Source of the DNA: Streptococcus troglodytae
GTDB taxonomy: Bacteria; Bacillota; Bacilli; Lactobacillales; Streptococcaceae
NCBI RefSeq assembly: GCF_002355215.1
Contig: NZ_AP014612.1
Coordinates: 1,674,001 to 1,738,000, forward strand
DNA length: 64,000 nt
Reading direction: 5' to 3'
Shown here: positions 49,285 to 60,711 of the stretch, one piece after another
Position numbering within the stretch: the stretch's first letter is position 1
Layout of the letters: the number at the start of each line of letters is the position of its first letter
Made by a program: the position numbers and the translations under genes
The notes under the pieces: model-generated
Told to the model about the DNA's origin: nothing
Database searches by the model: none
What the model saw: only the letters and a program-made list of their open reading frames with translations

Positions 49285-50154
49285 TTACTTCATATATAAA
49301 TATTTGAACAAGGCAACGCCTGCTATTCCAGCAAGGATTGGTGCAATGACTGGAACCCAAGAATACCACCACTTTGAGCTACCTTTAGATTTACCAAGTA
49401 CGGATTCTGGCAAGAAATGGTGAAGAAGACGCGGACCTAAGTCACGGGCAGGATTAAGGGCAGGTCCAGTAGGACCTCCTAAAGATGCTACCAATGCCAT
49501 AACAAGGAAACCTAAACCAAGGTGAGCTATCGCCAAACCAGAATTAACATTAGCACCCACTGTCAGACCAACTTGAGAGAATTTAAAAGTAGAAGATGTT
49601 ACATCGGTTCCCATGGTATTTAATTGCTGAACAATTTCACCACCAAAGTAGTTTTTCGTAAGAGCAAGTGCACCAAAGAAAAGCACAAATGAACCAGCAA
49701 ACTCATTTAAGAAACCATTGATAAGTGAAGCTTTCTTGCTTGCATCCGTACCATCATCTACAGCTGAGATAGTAGAGAATGTTCCCAAAATACCATCAGA
49801 ACTTTCAGTTTGCTTGTAATAAGGAGCATGGGTTGCCACAACAATCAACTGACCAAAGATAGCTCCCAGCATTTGTGCAAGAATATAAGGAAGTACTTGT
49901 TTCCAAGGGAAAAGATCCGATATTGCAAGACCAAGCGTGAAAGCAGGATTAATATGGTTACCAGATACATTACCAAACATCAAAGCAGGCAGCATCACAC
50001 CAAAACCATAACCTAAGGTGATGATAACCCAGCCACTCTTATAACCCTTTGTTCCTTTCAATTCTACATTTGCAACGGCACCATTCCCCAAAATAACGAG
50101 TAGAGCAGTACCAATAAATTCTGTGATATATTTCACAGTCCATGTAACATCCAT
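49285..50154 (-). CDS. glpF: GlpF-like aquaglyceroporin
   Basis: 289 residues from the ATG at 50154; the earlier in-frame ATG at 50175 precedes the GGAGG Shine-Dalgarno and is rejected. MIP family: six helices with two NPA loops (NHINPAFTLG and LNPARDLG). Facilitates glycerol and/or water movement. A long polar extracellular loop lies in the middle (KQTESSDGILGTFSTISAVDDGTD). Divergent from pepX, a common streptococcal arrangement. Confidence 0.94.
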   Translation of the reverse strand: MDVTWTVKYITEFIGTALLVILGNGAVANVELKGTKGYKSGWVIITLGYGFGVMLPALMFGNVSGNHINPAFTLGLAISDLFPWKQVLPYILAQMLGAIFGQLIVVATHAPYYKQTESSDGILGTFSTISAVDDGTDASKKASLINGFLNEFAGSFVLFFGALALTKNYFGGEIVQQLNTMGTDVTSSTFKFSQVGLTVGANVNSGLAIAHLGLGFLVMALVASLGGPTGPALNPARDLGPRLLHHFLPESVLGKSKGSSKWWYSWVPVIAPILAGIAGVALFKYLYMK

Positions 50155-50268
50155 TTGTCTATTATTCCTCCGCATTTTAATTTTTTAGACATGTATCATT
50201 TTATCAAGTATAATAGATAATGTAAAGACTCTTAGAAAATTAAAACGTTTACTTTATGAAAGGTCCCT

Positions 50269-52545
50269 ATGAAATATAATCAATACAGTTATATCGGCAC
50301 TTCAGTCTCACAGGCTGAAAAAGAGCTAAAAGAACTTGGTTTTCAAATCAACAGTCAAAAAACCAATAAAGCAAACTTAACGACCTTTGTTAGTCAAGTT
50401 TACATCCACAATCCCGATAAAGGTGATGTTTTCAAAAGTATAATTGCTGATAGTCAAACTGATTTAGCAACTTTTTTGCAATCTGATCGAAAACTAACAG
50501 AGGAAATTTTCTATACTATAGCCTTGCAACTCTTGGAATTCACGCCTTATATTGATTTTGACGAAGTCAAGACCTTTATTAAACACAATCATTTTCCTAT
50601 TGTCTTTCAACCAAAGCAGTTCTTACTGAATCTTTATCAATTGCTGGGGACGCGTACTAAAAATGGAATGACTTTGATTGATAAGTTGGTCAGTCAAGGC
50701 TTTTTGCCAGCCGATAACCATTATCGTTATTTTAATGGCAAGAGTTTAGCAACCTTTGATACGAATGCCCTCATCCGTGAAATTGTTTATGTCGAAGCTC
50801 CCCTTGATACCGATAAAGATGGACAACTGGATCTCATTAAGGTCAATATTATTCGCCCCCAAACAAAGGCAAAACTACCAGTCGTCATGACAGCCAGTCC
50901 CTATCATCAAGGAACAAATGATAAAGGAGCCGATAAAAAATTGCATCAAATGAAAGGTGAATTGACTGTTAAAAAAGCTGCTACTATCACTGTCACTGAT
51001 ACCCATTTTCAGGCTCTGCAAGCTCCCTCTTCCAATTTGCCAATTAGTCCTGCACAAGAAAGTTTTTCTTACATTGACAGCTATACCCTCAATGATTACT
51101 TTCTAGCTCGCGGTTTTGCTAACATTTATGTATCAGGTGTTGGCACCAAAGATTCCGATGGCTTTATGACAAGCGGTGATTATGCTCAAATCGAATCCTT
51201 TAAGGCTGTTATTGACTGGTTGAATGGCAGAGCTACTGCCTATACGAGTCATAAGCGTGATAAAAGGGTTATGGCTGACTGGACTAATGGTTTGGTAGCC
51301 ACAACAGGAAAATCCTACTTAGGAACCATGTCAACAGGGCTAGCAACGACTGGTATTAAAGAACTTAAGGTCATTATTTCGGAATCTGCTATTTCTTCTT
51401 GGTATGATTATTATCGTGAAAATGGTCTGGTGTGCAGTCCCGGTGGCTATCCGGGAGAGGATATAGATGTTCTGACGGAATTGACCTATTCTCGAAATTT
51501 AGCAGCTGGCGATTATCTAAGAAATAATGCGCAATATCAAAAAATGCTAGCAGAACAAGTTAAACAAAGTGATCGCACCAGTGGCGATTACAATCAATTT
51601 TGGCAGGATCGCAATTATCTTCCTCATGCTCATAAGATCAAAGCACATGTTGTCTACACTCATGGCCTGCAAGACTGGAATGTCAAACCAAACCAAGTCT
51701 ATTACATTTTTAATGCTCTGCCAGAGCAGATTCAAAAACATATTTTTCTTCATCAAGGGCAACATGTCTATATGCATAACTGGCAATCCATTGATTTTCG
51801 TGAGAGTATGAACGCCCTTTTAAGCGAAGAACTATTAGGTCTACAGAATCATTTTCAATTACCAACTATTATTTGGCAGGATAATTCACAAGTACAAACT
51901 TGGAAAAATCTTAACAATTTTGGCTCTCATCAGATACGTCAATTTTCTCTTGGGCAAAAGAAAAAAATCATTGATAATCACTATCCTTCTTCTGATTTTA
52001 AGCGCTACAGTGATGACTATCATGCTTTTAAACACGACCTTTTTCTCAAGAAAGCTAACGAAATTGCCATTGATTTACCCATCCAAGAAGATATGCTAGT
52101 TAATGGACAAATCAAACTCAATCTCACACTTAAATCCAGCAGTAATAAAGGACTGCTCTCTGCCCAAGTTCTTGATTATGGTCAAAAAAAACGTTTCTCT
52201 GACTTACCAACAATCCTTGAACACAATAGCATTGACAATGGGCAAAATTTCTCCCGTGAAGCTTTACGAGAACTACCTTTTAAAAAAGCGCCTTATCGCA
52301 TCATCACAAAAGGCGTCCTTAATTTACAAAATCGCACAGACCTCTTAACGATTGAAGATATCTTTCCCAACAAATGGATGACCATTACTTTTAATCTCCA
52401 AGCAAGTCTTTATCAGCTACAAAAAGGAGACAGTCTCAGAATTGTTCTCTATACTACAGACTTTGAACAAACCATTCGTGATAACAGCAATTATATTTTG
52501 GTAGTTGATTTAGCAAAATCAACTATCGAAATTCCCATTGCTTAA
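50269..52545 (+). CDS. pepX: PepX, X-prolyl-dipeptidyl aminopeptidase
   Basis: 758 residues, family length. Cleaves X-Pro dipeptides from peptide N-termini. N-terminal helical domain, alpha/beta-hydrolase core with nucleophile loop GKSYLGT, the Asp in HGLQDWNVK and the His in HQGQHVY, then a C-terminal jelly-roll domain. Cytoplasmic. AAAGG lies before the ATG. Confidence 0.97.
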   Translation: MKYNQYSYIGTSVSQAEKELKELGFQINSQKTNKANLTTFVSQVYIHNPDKGDVFKSIIADSQTDLATFLQSDRKLTEEIFYTIALQLLEFTPYIDFDEVKTFIKHNHFPIVFQPKQFLLNLYQLLGTRTKNGMTLIDKLVSQGFLPADNHYRYFNGKSLATFDTNALIREIVYVEAPLDTDKDGQLDLIKVNIIRPQTKAKLPVVMTASPYHQGTNDKGADKKLHQMKGELTVKKAATITVTDTHFQALQAPSSNLPISPAQESFSYIDSYTLNDYFLARGFANIYVSGVGTKDSDGFMTSGDYAQIESFKAVIDWLNGRATAYTSHKRDKRVMADWTNGLVATTGKSYLGTMSTGLATTGIKELKVIISESAISSWYDYYRENGLVCSPGGYPGEDIDVLTELTYSRNLAAGDYLRNNAQYQKMLAEQVKQSDRTSGDYNQFWQDRNYLPHAHKIKAHVVYTHGLQDWNVKPNQVYYIFNALPEQIQKHIFLHQGQHVYMHNWQSIDFRESMNALLSEELLGLQNHFQLPTIIWQDNSQVQTWKNLNNFGSHQIRQFSLGQKKKIIDNHYPSSDFKRYSDDYHAFKHDLFLKKANEIAIDLPIQEDMLVNGQIKLNLTLKSSSNKGLLSAQVLDYGQKKRFSDLPTILEHNSIDNGQNFSREALRELPFKKAPYRIITKGVLNLQNRTDLLTIEDIFPNKWMTITFNLQASLYQLQKGDSLRIVLYTTDFEQTIRDNSNYILVVDLAKSTIEIPIA

Positions 52546-52804
52546 GGCCAATACATGTAAAAAGCGTAAAAAATTTTCGCTCTTAAGAAAGAAAGCTCGA
52601 TCTTCCTCCTAAGATCTGTCTTAATATAACATTAAAAACCTCTAACACTATCAATGTAAAACTTCTTCCCCTAGCCAGTTAAAAATGATATAATAAAAAA
52701 CAGACTGACAACTCAGTTCTTACTTTTCAATAAGACGATTTTAGTCCACAAACAAATTCAAACAAGGCTCAAACCCTTGTCAGGAAAGGAATCTTAAAAA
52801 TATT

Positions 52805-53104
52805 ATGATGAATATGCAAAATATGATGAAACAAGCGCAAAAATTGCAAAAGCAAATGGAAAAAAAGCAATCTGAATTGGCTAGCATGACTTTTATTGGT
52901 AAATCTGCACAAGATCTTGTTACAGCAACCTTTACGGGAGATAAGAAACTGGTTTCTATTGATTTTAACAAAGCAGTTGTTGACCCAGATGATACTGAGA
53001 CTTTGCAAGATATGACTGTTCAGGCTGTTAATGATGCACTTAAGCAAATTGAAGATGCTACGCAAAAAACGATGGGAGCATTTGCAGGTAAATTACCATT
53101 CTAA
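52805..53104 (+). CDS. ybaB: YbaB/EbfC nucleoid-associated protein
   Basis: 99 residues: [26 protein letters not shown], then [17 protein letters not shown], the conserved YbaB core. Small DNA-binding dimer. AGGAA precedes the start. Confidence 0.95.
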   Translation: MMNMQNMMKQAQKLQKQMEKKQSELASMTFIGKSAQDLVTATFTGDKKLVSIDFNKAVVDPDDTETLQDMTVQAVNDALKQIEDATQKTMGAFAGKLPF

Positions 53105-53118
53105 TCCTTACAACAAAA

Positions 53119-53160
53119 AACTGGCCATTCTCTTCAAAGAGAATGAGCCAGTTTTCTTTT
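53119..53160 (+). terminator. Terminator after ybaB
   Basis: AACTGGC-ATTCTCT and AGAGAAT-GCCAGTT arms with a short loop, then TTTCTTTTT. Confidence 0.8.
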
Positions 53161-53225
53161 TAAAAACATGCTAATGGCTATTTTCCTGATAACTGCCTAA
53201 AAAATCCCTTACATACAGAAGCCCT

Positions 53226-53741
53226 TTATTTTCCACCAAACAATCGCGCAAAAAAGCCTTTTTTAATGCCTTCTTGCTGGCTTTGAATTTCTTCAACTTC
53301 TGCTTTGGCTTCATCAAGTTCCAGCTTCAATTGTTCTTTGTCTTGCATAGCCGTTAATGTTAATTGCTGTTGTTGATCAATTTGCTTATCTTTTTCAGCG
53401 ATTTGAACATCTTTGATACGCAGCTGTTCATCTTTAGATTCTAGCTGACTGTCTTTTGCTTTGAGCTGATCATAAAGACGGGTGATTTCTGTATTCTTCT
53501 CATCAATCAAAATTTCTAGAAATTCACGTTGTTTTGCTTCTTCACTGACAGGTTCATCTTCAAAAATAGTTTTCTTATAAATTTCTTCTAATTTGATCAG
53601 ACCAGCACGATTAACAACAGTAACACCTTTATCATTCTTTTCAACATATTCTTCAGGAAAAGATTTGACACGATTATTAACCGCTTGTCGGCTCACTCCT
53701 AAAATCTCAGCCAATTCGCTGACTGTCTTTTCAATTGCCAT
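53226..53741 (-). CDS. rocS: RocS-like chromosome-segregation protein (DUF536)
   Basis: 171 residues in three parts: N-terminal helix-turn-helix (about 5-30: TVSELAEILGVSRQAVNNRVK), a long coiled coil (about 75-155, with repeated KDSQLESKDEQLRIKD-like heptads), and a C-terminal amphipathic helix KKGFFARLFGGK that could bind membrane. This is the architecture of pneumococcal RocS, which links DNA, ParB and the capsule kinase system. The symbol is assigned by architecture. Confidence 0.85.
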   Translation of the reverse strand: MAIEKTVSELAEILGVSRQAVNNRVKSFPEEYVEKNDKGVTVVNRAGLIKLEEIYKKTIFEDEPVSEEAKQREFLEILIDEKNTEITRLYDQLKAKDSQLESKDEQLRIKDVQIAEKDKQIDQQQQLTLTAMQDKEQLKLELDEAKAEVEEIQSQQEGIKKGFFARLFGGK

Positions 53742-53863
53742 AATATCCTCATTTTTACAGAATTAATACTATGAAGATAGTATCATATCGCCCTTAATCT
53801 GTCAATTTATGATAGGAAAACAACCTGTTTCTTTTCCTATTAAAGGAGCATCATTTATGCTAG

Positions 53864-55048
<1,185 letters not shown>

Positions 55049-55146
55049 TTATAATATTACTTTAAACTTTGCCTGCGCAACAATTCAATGACTAAGAAAC
55101 AAGCTTTACCTGCGTCACTCATCGTGCTATAATATCTATGATATAA

Positions 55147-55244
55147 AAACACATTGCAGTTGGTAGTCTGCAAGCATCGTGATGATGTCAGTAACCTTCC
55201 CTCCAGGTCGTCCTTTATCAAATTTTCTTTGGGAGGGGACTATC
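55147..55244 (+). ncRNA. Candidate yjdF-motif riboswitch leader
   Basis: A ~100-base leader follows a TATAAT at 55128-55133. CCCTCC (55199-55204) can pair with GGAGGG (55232-55237), which contains the yjdF Shine-Dalgarno, so ribosome access could be switched. The yjdF RNA motif, which responds to azaaromatic compounds, sits at this position in many Firmicutes. The match to the motif is inferred from gene context and the SD-sequestering pair, not from a covariance model. Confidence 0.6.
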
Positions 55245-55670
55245 ATGAAATTGACAGTCTATTTTGATGGTACATTTTGGTTCGCTTTGGTTGAACATGT
55301 CAACCGTAAAGGACAATATAAAGCCTTTCGTTATCCCTTTGGTAAAGAGCCTAAAGATTTTGATATTTGGAACTTTATTGCTAAAAAGCTGCCCAGCTTG
55401 ATTAAGAAATACGATCGTATCAAAACTGATTCTCATGTTAATGATATACCGCAGCCTAAGAAAATGAATCCCAAGCGTATGCAAAGGGTTCTCAACAAAT
55501 CAAAGAAACAAGAGGCAGTTTCGACTAAGGCTCAGGCAGAAATGCAAAAGCTTCATGAAGCTCTCAAACAAGAGAAAAAATCTCAAAGCAAAGAAAAACG
55601 TCAGGCTCTAAAACAGTACAAATATCAACTTAAGCAGAAAAAGCGTCATCAAAAAAAGCAAGGACACTGA
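55245..55670 (+). CDS. yjdF: YjdF-family protein (DUF2992)
   Basis: 141 residues from the ATG at 55245, which follows GGGAGGGG; the longer in-frame version runs through the leader and is rejected. N-terminal MKLTVYFDGTFWFALVE...KAFRYPFGKEPKDFDIWNFI is the DUF2992 signature, and the C-terminal half is a Lys/Gln-rich helix. Function unknown, probably linked to the aromatic-ligand riboswitch. Confidence 0.9.
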   Translation: MKLTVYFDGTFWFALVEHVNRKGQYKAFRYPFGKEPKDFDIWNFIAKKLPSLIKKYDRIKTDSHVNDIPQPKKMNPKRMQRVLNKSKKQEAVSTKAQAEMQKLHEALKQEKKSQSKEKRQALKQYKYQLKQKKRHQKKQGH

Positions 55671-55689
55671 GTTGTTCTTGCTTTTTTTA
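55657..55689 (+). terminator. Terminator after yjdF
   Basis: AGCAAG and CTTGCT with a 14-base loop, followed by TTTTTTAA; it overlaps the yjdF stop. Confidence 0.65.
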
Positions 55690-55762
55690 ATTTTATTATC
55701 ACAGAAAGATAGTAAAAACATTTACCTTCCTTGGCAGGAATAAGGACCAAAGTGCTCTATCT

Positions 55763-56086
55763 TCAAAAAACAAATCTTAGAAAAGCCATTATAAGAACTC
55801 CTGCTACCACTGCTAAGAGAATATTCTTTGTCTTGGCAGCCACCCAGAAAGTCGGCAAAACCGCCAACAATTCCAACCATTTGATACTTGGTAAATGCCC
55901 TGTTCTTTCAATGACAACGCTAGATAATGTTAAAGCAAAGATAATCGTAATTGGCAAATAATTGAGAAAACGAATCATAAAATTCGGCAAGTCTTTATAT
56001 TTGGTTAAAATAAAGGGAGCAATCCGTGGAATCCATGTTACTAAGGCACTAAGTCCTATGGCAAGTAAAATAAAATTATTTGACAT
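55763..56086 (-). CDS. azlD: AzlD-type branched-chain amino acid exporter subunit
   Basis: 107 residues from the ATG at 56086, with three or four membrane helices and the AzlD motif TWIPRIAPFILTKYKDLPNFMIRFLNYLP. Small partner of AzlC in branched-chain amino acid efflux. It overlaps the azlC 3' end by 11 bases. Confidence 0.92.
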   Translation of the reverse strand: MSNNFILLAIGLSALVTWIPRIAPFILTKYKDLPNFMIRFLNYLPITIIFALTLSSVVIERTGHLPSIKWLELLAVLPTFWVAAKTKNILLAVVAGVLIMAFLRFVF

Positions 56087-56774
56087 CAAGAAGCACCCCC
56101 ACAAAACAACCTATTAATGTTGAAAGTAAAACAGCCAAAGATTCAGATATCATAATGACTAATAAAAAATAAGATAAAGTGACAGCCAATAAAATGAGAC
56201 CGATCTTTTTAAGCTTTACGAACTGCATCATAGCGGCTAATTGAGATTCAAAGATAGAAACAAACATAGCAACAAGCGCAAAATCCAAACCAAGCATCTC
56301 AGGATTAGGAATAACAGAACCCAAGGCAGTGCCCAAAACAACTGCAAATAACCAAGCAATATACCCCGTAATATTATTGCCATGCATCCAAGCTGTACTC
56401 ATATTTTTATGATGAACATGTTCATTCAAGAGAACACCATAACTCTCATCTGTAATGAGTGTTCCGATACAGATAGTTTGCCAAAGGCTGGATTTAGTAA
56501 AGATCGTTGTCGCATGCAAACTCATCAAGAAATTTCGAAGATTAATTAAAAAAACAGTCATGACGATTGAAAACAAATCTGCACCAGCTGCAAACATGGC
56601 ACACATGACAAATTGAGCGCTGCCAGCATAGACTAACAGACTCATTAAGCCCATCTGAAAAGGCGTTAAACCTGAATTTGCTCCTACAACCCCACAGGCC
56701 AGTCCAATACTAACATATCCTAAAGCGGTCGGCAGAGAAGCCTGAACTCCTTCCTTGAAGCCTTTTTCTTGCAT
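56076..56774 (-). CDS. azlC: AzlC-type branched-chain amino acid exporter
   Basis: 232 residues from the ATG at 56774: GFKEGVQASLPTALGYVSIGLACGVVG and YAGSAQFVMCAMFAAGA are typical AzlC motifs. About six to seven helices. Forms the exporter with AzlD. A short diverged copy of its middle lies at 61166-61230. Confidence 0.93.
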   Translation of the reverse strand: MQEKGFKEGVQASLPTALGYVSIGLACGVVGANSGLTPFQMGLMSLLVYAGSAQFVMCAMFAAGADLFSIVMTVFLINLRNFLMSLHATTIFTKSSLWQTICIGTLITDESYGVLLNEHVHHKNMSTAWMHGNNITGYIAWLFAVVLGTALGSVIPNPEMLGLDFALVAMFVSIFESQLAAMMQFVKLKKIGLILLAVTLSYFLLVIMISESLAVLLSTLIGCFVGVLLDVK

Positions 56775-56853
56775 ATAATTTCTCCACAAAAGATAATGCC
56801 TTTATTATAACACAGAAAAATACTCTTGAACATGAGGTTCAGAGTATTTATTT

Positions 56854-57864
56854 TTATTCTAACCCTTCAAAAGCCAAACTTGGTTTAGCATTTAAGTCAA
56901 GTTCTGCAAAATGGCCTTTTTCATATTCAACAGCCGCAGCATAAGCAATCATTCCAGCATTATCACCACAAAGGCGTAGTGGGGGAATGACAACATTAAT
57001 ATCTTTTATGCCTTCTTTTAAGCGTTCACGAAGACCTTGGTTAGCTGCAACACCTCCAGCAACAACCAAAGTTTTTACAGGATAAGCTGCCAAAGCCTTT
57101 TTTGTTTTCACCATCAAGATATCCAAAACAGCTGCTTGGAAAGAGGCACATAAATCTTCTAAGCGGAGTTGCTCTCCTTTTTGTTGGGCATTATGATGAA
57201 GATTAATAAAAGCTGATTTAAGGCCTGAAAAGGAAAATTCAAGATTATCTTCCTTCATCATAGCACGCGGAAAATCATAAATATCTTGTCCTTGATGAGC
57301 TAGTTGATCAATTTCTTTGCCTGCAGGATAAGTAAGGCCCATGACGCGTCCAACTTTGTCATATGCCTCACCAACAGCATCGTCTCGAGTCTCCCCAACA
57401 ATACGATAATCACCGGGAGCAGCTACATAGACAAGTTCTGTATGCCCCCCTGACACCAAGAGCGCTAAAAGCGGATACTGCAAATCGACAATACTTTGCG
57501 CCGCCATTAAATGACCTGCCATATGATTAACTGGAATTAAGGGCAAATGATTGGCCCAAGCAAAAGCTTTAGCTGCTGCCATTCCTACCAAAAGAGCTCC
57601 AACAAGACCTGGACCATAAGTCACTGCGACAGCAGATAAATCGCCTGCAGTAATTCCAGCTTCCTGTAAAGCATCCTGAATGCACAGTGTAATAACTTCG
57701 ACATGATGACGACTGGCAACTTCTGGTACCACACCACCAAAACGCTTATGACTTTCTACCTGACTGGCAATAATATTGCTTAAAAGTTGATCTTCATTTT
57801 TTAAAATGGCCACACTGGTTTCATCACAAGATGATTCGATGGCTAAAATGTATCTATCTATCAT
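56854..57864 (-). CDS. tsaD: TsaD, tRNA t6A threonylcarbamoyltransferase
   Basis: 336 residues. [15 protein letters not shown] at the N-terminus, [13 protein letters not shown], the metal-binding [13 protein letters not shown] and the C-terminal [13 protein letters not shown] are diagnostic. Catalytic subunit of the TsaBDE complex. Preceded by rimI and tsaB in the same operon. Confidence 0.97.
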   Translation of the reverse strand: MIDRYILAIESSCDETSVAILKNEDQLLSNIIASQVESHKRFGGVVPEVASRHHVEVITLCIQDALQEAGITAGDLSAVAVTYGPGLVGALLVGMAAAKAFAWANHLPLIPVNHMAGHLMAAQSIVDLQYPLLALLVSGGHTELVYVAAPGDYRIVGETRDDAVGEAYDKVGRVMGLTYPAGKEIDQLAHQGQDIYDFPRAMMKEDNLEFSFSGLKSAFINLHHNAQQKGEQLRLEDLCASFQAAVLDILMVKTKKALAAYPVKTLVVAGGVAANQGLRERLKEGIKDINVVIPPLRLCGDNAGMIAYAAAVEYEKGHFAELDLNAKPSLAFEGLE

Positions 57865-57878
57865 ATGTCCTTCTTATC

Positions 57879-58313
57879 TTAATAATCTACTAAACCTTCA
57901 CGTTTCATCAAAATGGCATCTTCTTTAGGATTATGATAATAATCCTTTCTTGTAGTAAGAGACCGAAAGCCAAATTTTTGATAAAGGGCCTGTGCTGCTT
58001 GATTGGAAGCTCGCACTTCTAAAAAGATGGGCAGTTCATCCTTTGTTAACATTGCTAAGAGTTGACTACCTAGCCCCTGTCCTTGATAGGCTTTCTTAAT
58101 AGCTATATTTGTCAATTCTAACTCCCCTACTAAATGCTGAATAGATAAAAAGCCCACAATTTCCTTATCATCATAAACAAAAAAATAATCCACATCTAGA
58201 CGATTCATATCAGTCAAAATCTGTTTTTGACTCCAAGGAGAGACCTGATAAACATCCTCTAGGATGGCAAAGAGAATAGCAGCTATTTCTTGGTTTTTCT
58301 CATCTTTCATCAT
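57879..58313 (-). CDS. rimI: RimI-type N-acetyltransferase
   Basis: 144 residues. GNAT fold with ELTNIAIKKAYQGQGLGSQLLAML (acetyl-CoA loop QGQGLG) and EVRASNQAAQALYQKFGF, as in RimI, which acetylates the N-terminal alanine of ribosomal protein S18. Sits between tsaB and tsaD, the standard Firmicute order; its start touches the tsaB stop. Confidence 0.92.
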   Translation of the reverse strand: MMKDEKNQEIAAILFAILEDVYQVSPWSQKQILTDMNRLDVDYFFVYDDKEIVGFLSIQHLVGELELTNIAIKKAYQGQGLGSQLLAMLTKDELPIFLEVRASNQAAQALYQKFGFRSLTTRKDYYHNPKEDAILMKREGLVDY

Positions 58314-58999
58314 TACACCCGTTTGACATAAGAAAGACCAGAATCTTCATGCGTTTTGAGCCAATTCTCTTCTGCTTCCACTTTTTTAAGGTATTTGGGA
58401 ACAAAAGCATGAATATCAACTGGAGTAAGTTTTTGTCCGACCTGACCGATTTTAAAAGCGGATGGCAGAACTTCCAAGACTTTTGCCTCAGGAAAGGTCT
58501 GATTAATTTCTTGGCGAAATGCTGTCACTTCTCCTACAAAGGTGACTTGTTTTCTTCCTTTTAACTGTTCCAAAACAGCACTCAAAGAAGCATATCGATC
58601 AGCCTTCGCTGCTCTGCCATTTTCATAAAAGCCAACATAAACATGATGCCGTCTGGCATCCATGATAGGTACAATGAGCCCTTCATGATGACTGTTAAGC
58701 GCAAGCGCTGCCAAACTGGACACGCCAACCAAATCAATAGTAAGCGTATAAGCCAAGGTCTTCGCTGTCGCTACAGCCACGCGCAGACCTGTGTAAGAAC
58801 CTGGGCCTTCAGCAACTACAATCCTATCCAAATCTTGAGGATTTAAATTAACTGACTCCATCAAGAAATCAATAGTTGGCATCAAACTAATGCTATGATT
58901 CTTTTTAACAGTGAGACTTGTGTCAGCTAATAACCGATCATCTTCTAAAATAGCAACAGAGAGCGCTGTGCTAGAGGTATCAAATGCTAAAATTTTCAT
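58313..58999 (-). CDS. tsaB: TsaB, tRNA t6A biosynthesis subunit
   Basis: 228 residues from the ATG at 58999 (AAAGGAAA upstream): MKILAFDTSSTALSVAI, then GPGSYTGLRVAVATAK, diagnostic for this inactive paralogue of TsaD that scaffolds the complex. Ten bases after marR. Confidence 0.96.
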   Translation of the reverse strand: MKILAFDTSSTALSVAILEDDRLLADTSLTVKKNHSISLMPTIDFLMESVNLNPQDLDRIVVAEGPGSYTGLRVAVATAKTLAYTLTIDLVGVSSLAALALNSHHEGLIVPIMDARRHHVYVGFYENGRAAKADRYASLSAVLEQLKGRKQVTFVGEVTAFRQEINQTFPEAKVLEVLPSAFKIGQVGQKLTPVDIHAFVPKYLKKVEAEENWLKTHEDSGLSYVKRV

Positions 59000-59009
59000 G
59001 AATTTCCTT

Positions 59010-59468
59010 TCATTCTTCATTCCAGAGGAAACGACGTTTGAGTTTCTCCTCGTAAAAACTACCTTTCGTATACTCTCTTAAAGCTTGACTGAAGTGTTCA
59101 ATTTCTGGATACGCTTTTTCTAGATTTTGATCAAATATGTTTTCCTGCTCTTTAATTTTTGGAAGCAATTCCTGACCTGCAGGCGTTAAAGAAAGAAGAA
59201 AACTGCGGCCATCATTGCTCGATTTTTCCTTAGAGAGTAATCCCTTTTTAATAAGTGACTGCACCAATCTGCTAGGACTTTTTTCTTCACAGATGAGTAG
59301 ATTTCCTAATTCTTTTAAAGATAGCGGAGCACAGCTTCCTAATATGACAAGGACTTCTCCTTGATTAGGAGTTATTCCCAAAGGTTCTAATAATTTACTT
59401 AATTCTTTCATAGCCAGTTTTTCAGCACTTTTAAATAAATACCTAAATTGAGACCCTTTCAATGACAT
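59010..59468 (-). CDS. MarR-family regulator
   Basis: 152 residues with a winged helix-turn-helix (about 35-100: LGITPNQGEVLVILGSCAPLSLKELGNLLICEEKSPSRLVQSLIKKGLL; KSSNDGRSFLLSLT wing). First gene of the marR-tsaB-rimI-tsaD group and divergent from an epimerase. A 40-bp palindrome between the two genes is its likely operator. Confidence 0.92.
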   Translation of the reverse strand: MSLKGSQFRYLFKSAEKLAMKELSKLLEPLGITPNQGEVLVILGSCAPLSLKELGNLLICEEKSPSRLVQSLIKKGLLSKEKSSNDGRSFLLSLTPAGQELLPKIKEQENIFDQNLEKAYPEIEHFSQALREYTKGSFYEEKLKRRFLWNEE

Positions 59469-59533
59469 TGTGCACTTTCCTTCTAAAAATATAATTCGCT
59501 TCTTTATTATTTTACACTAGATTCACCAAATTG

Positions 59534-59562
59534 TTGACAATTTAAGTTAAAAAATATAAAAT
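59534..59562 (+). promoter_or_regulatory. Promoter of the epimerase gene
   Basis: TTGACA (59534-59539), 17-base spacer, TAAAAT (59557-59562). The large palindrome begins at the end of the -10 box, over the expected start of transcription. Confidence 0.7.
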
Positions 59563-59601
59563 AATCCAAAAATAGATGACATGTCATCTATTTTTGGATT
59601 A
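59562..59601. promoter_or_regulatory. 40-bp perfect palindrome, likely MarR operator
   Basis: The left arm starts TAATCCAAAAATAGATGACA and the right arm is its exact reverse complement, with no spacer (centre ACATGT). It lies between the divergent marR and epimerase genes and overlaps the start region of the epimerase promoter, so binding would block transcription. Confidence 0.75.
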
Positions 59602-59644
59602 AATTCTTTATTAATTGACTAGCCACTAAGAAAGGACAATTGAA

Positions 59645-60691
59645 ATGAAGTCTCATAACACAAGAAGTCCAAGAACTATCAAACATGCTTTTGTAACTGG
59701 TGCCACCGGTCTTTTAGGCAACAATCTTGTTCGTGCTTTACTTAAGCAGGGGATAAAAGTCACTGCTCTCGTACGTTCCATGGAAAAAGCTAGGTTACAA
59801 TTTGGTGATTTACCTATCCAATATGTTAAAGGAGACATCCTTAACCCCGAAGCTTTTCGATCTGCTTTTACTGATTGCGACACTCTTTTTCATACAGCTG
59901 CTTTTTTTCGCGATAGTCATAAAGGCGGAAAACATTGGCAAGAACTCTACGATACTAATGTTACAGGAACCACTCATTTATTAAAAGCAGCCTATGAAGA
60001 AGGTATTCGTCAAATGGTTCATACGTCTTCTATTGCCGTGCTTAGAGGGAGACGCAATCAACTCATTGATGAGACCATGTCACGAGATCCCAATACCAAA
60101 TTAGATTATTATCGTAGTAAAATCTTAAGCGAAAATGCTGTGAGCTATTTTCTTAAGGAGTATCCAGATTTATTTCTTTGCTATGTTTTACCAGGTTCTA
60201 TGTATGGTCCGGGAGATATGGGACCAACTGCTACGGGACAACTAATCTTGGATTACATGCAGCAAAAACTACCCGGGATCATCACCAAAGCTAGCTACAG
60301 TGTCGTTGATGCCAGAGATGTTGCAAACATTCATATTTTAGCTCTAAAATACGGGCGCAGAAATGAACGCTATTTGGCCGCAGGACGTCATATGACTATG
60401 GAAAGTATCTTCAAAACCTTGGAAGAAATAACAGGCATTCCTGCTCCAAAACGCCATATTCCTATTTTTCTTGTTCAGGCATTAGCTCAGTGGAATGAGC
60501 TTTATCATAAGATTACTGGCAAGCCTGTTCTGGTCAGTAAAGAAATTGCAGACATCACAGCTGAAGAATATCTTCGGACATATTTTAGCCATAAAAAAAC
60601 TGAGCAGGAACTTGGCGGGCAATTCCGACCTTTTGAGGAAACCTTGTTAGACACTATCCGCTGGTATCGCAATCACAGTTATCTGAACTAA
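59645..60691 (+). CDS. NAD(P)-dependent epimerase/dehydratase (extended SDR)
   Basis: 348 residues. Rossmann motif VTGATGLLGNNLVRALL near residue 17, TDCDTLFHTAA, and the catalytic region SSIAVL...DYYRSKILSE with the YxxxK motif. Similar to dihydroflavonol-4-reductase-like SDRs. Substrate unknown. Probably repressed by the divergent MarR protein. AAAGGA precedes the ATG. Confidence 0.92.
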   Translation: MKSHNTRSPRTIKHAFVTGATGLLGNNLVRALLKQGIKVTALVRSMEKARLQFGDLPIQYVKGDILNPEAFRSAFTDCDTLFHTAAFFRDSHKGGKHWQELYDTNVTGTTHLLKAAYEEGIRQMVHTSSIAVLRGRRNQLIDETMSRDPNTKLDYYRSKILSENAVSYFLKEYPDLFLCYVLPGSMYGPGDMGPTATGQLILDYMQQKLPGIITKASYSVVDARDVANIHILALKYGRRNERYLAAGRHMTMESIFKTLEEITGIPAPKRHIPIFLVQALAQWNELYHKITGKPVLVSKEIADITAEEYLRTYFSHKKTEQELGGQFRPFEETLLDTIRWYRNHSYLN

Positions 60692-60711
60692 TAGTCAAAA
60701 GGAGCTTTTCT

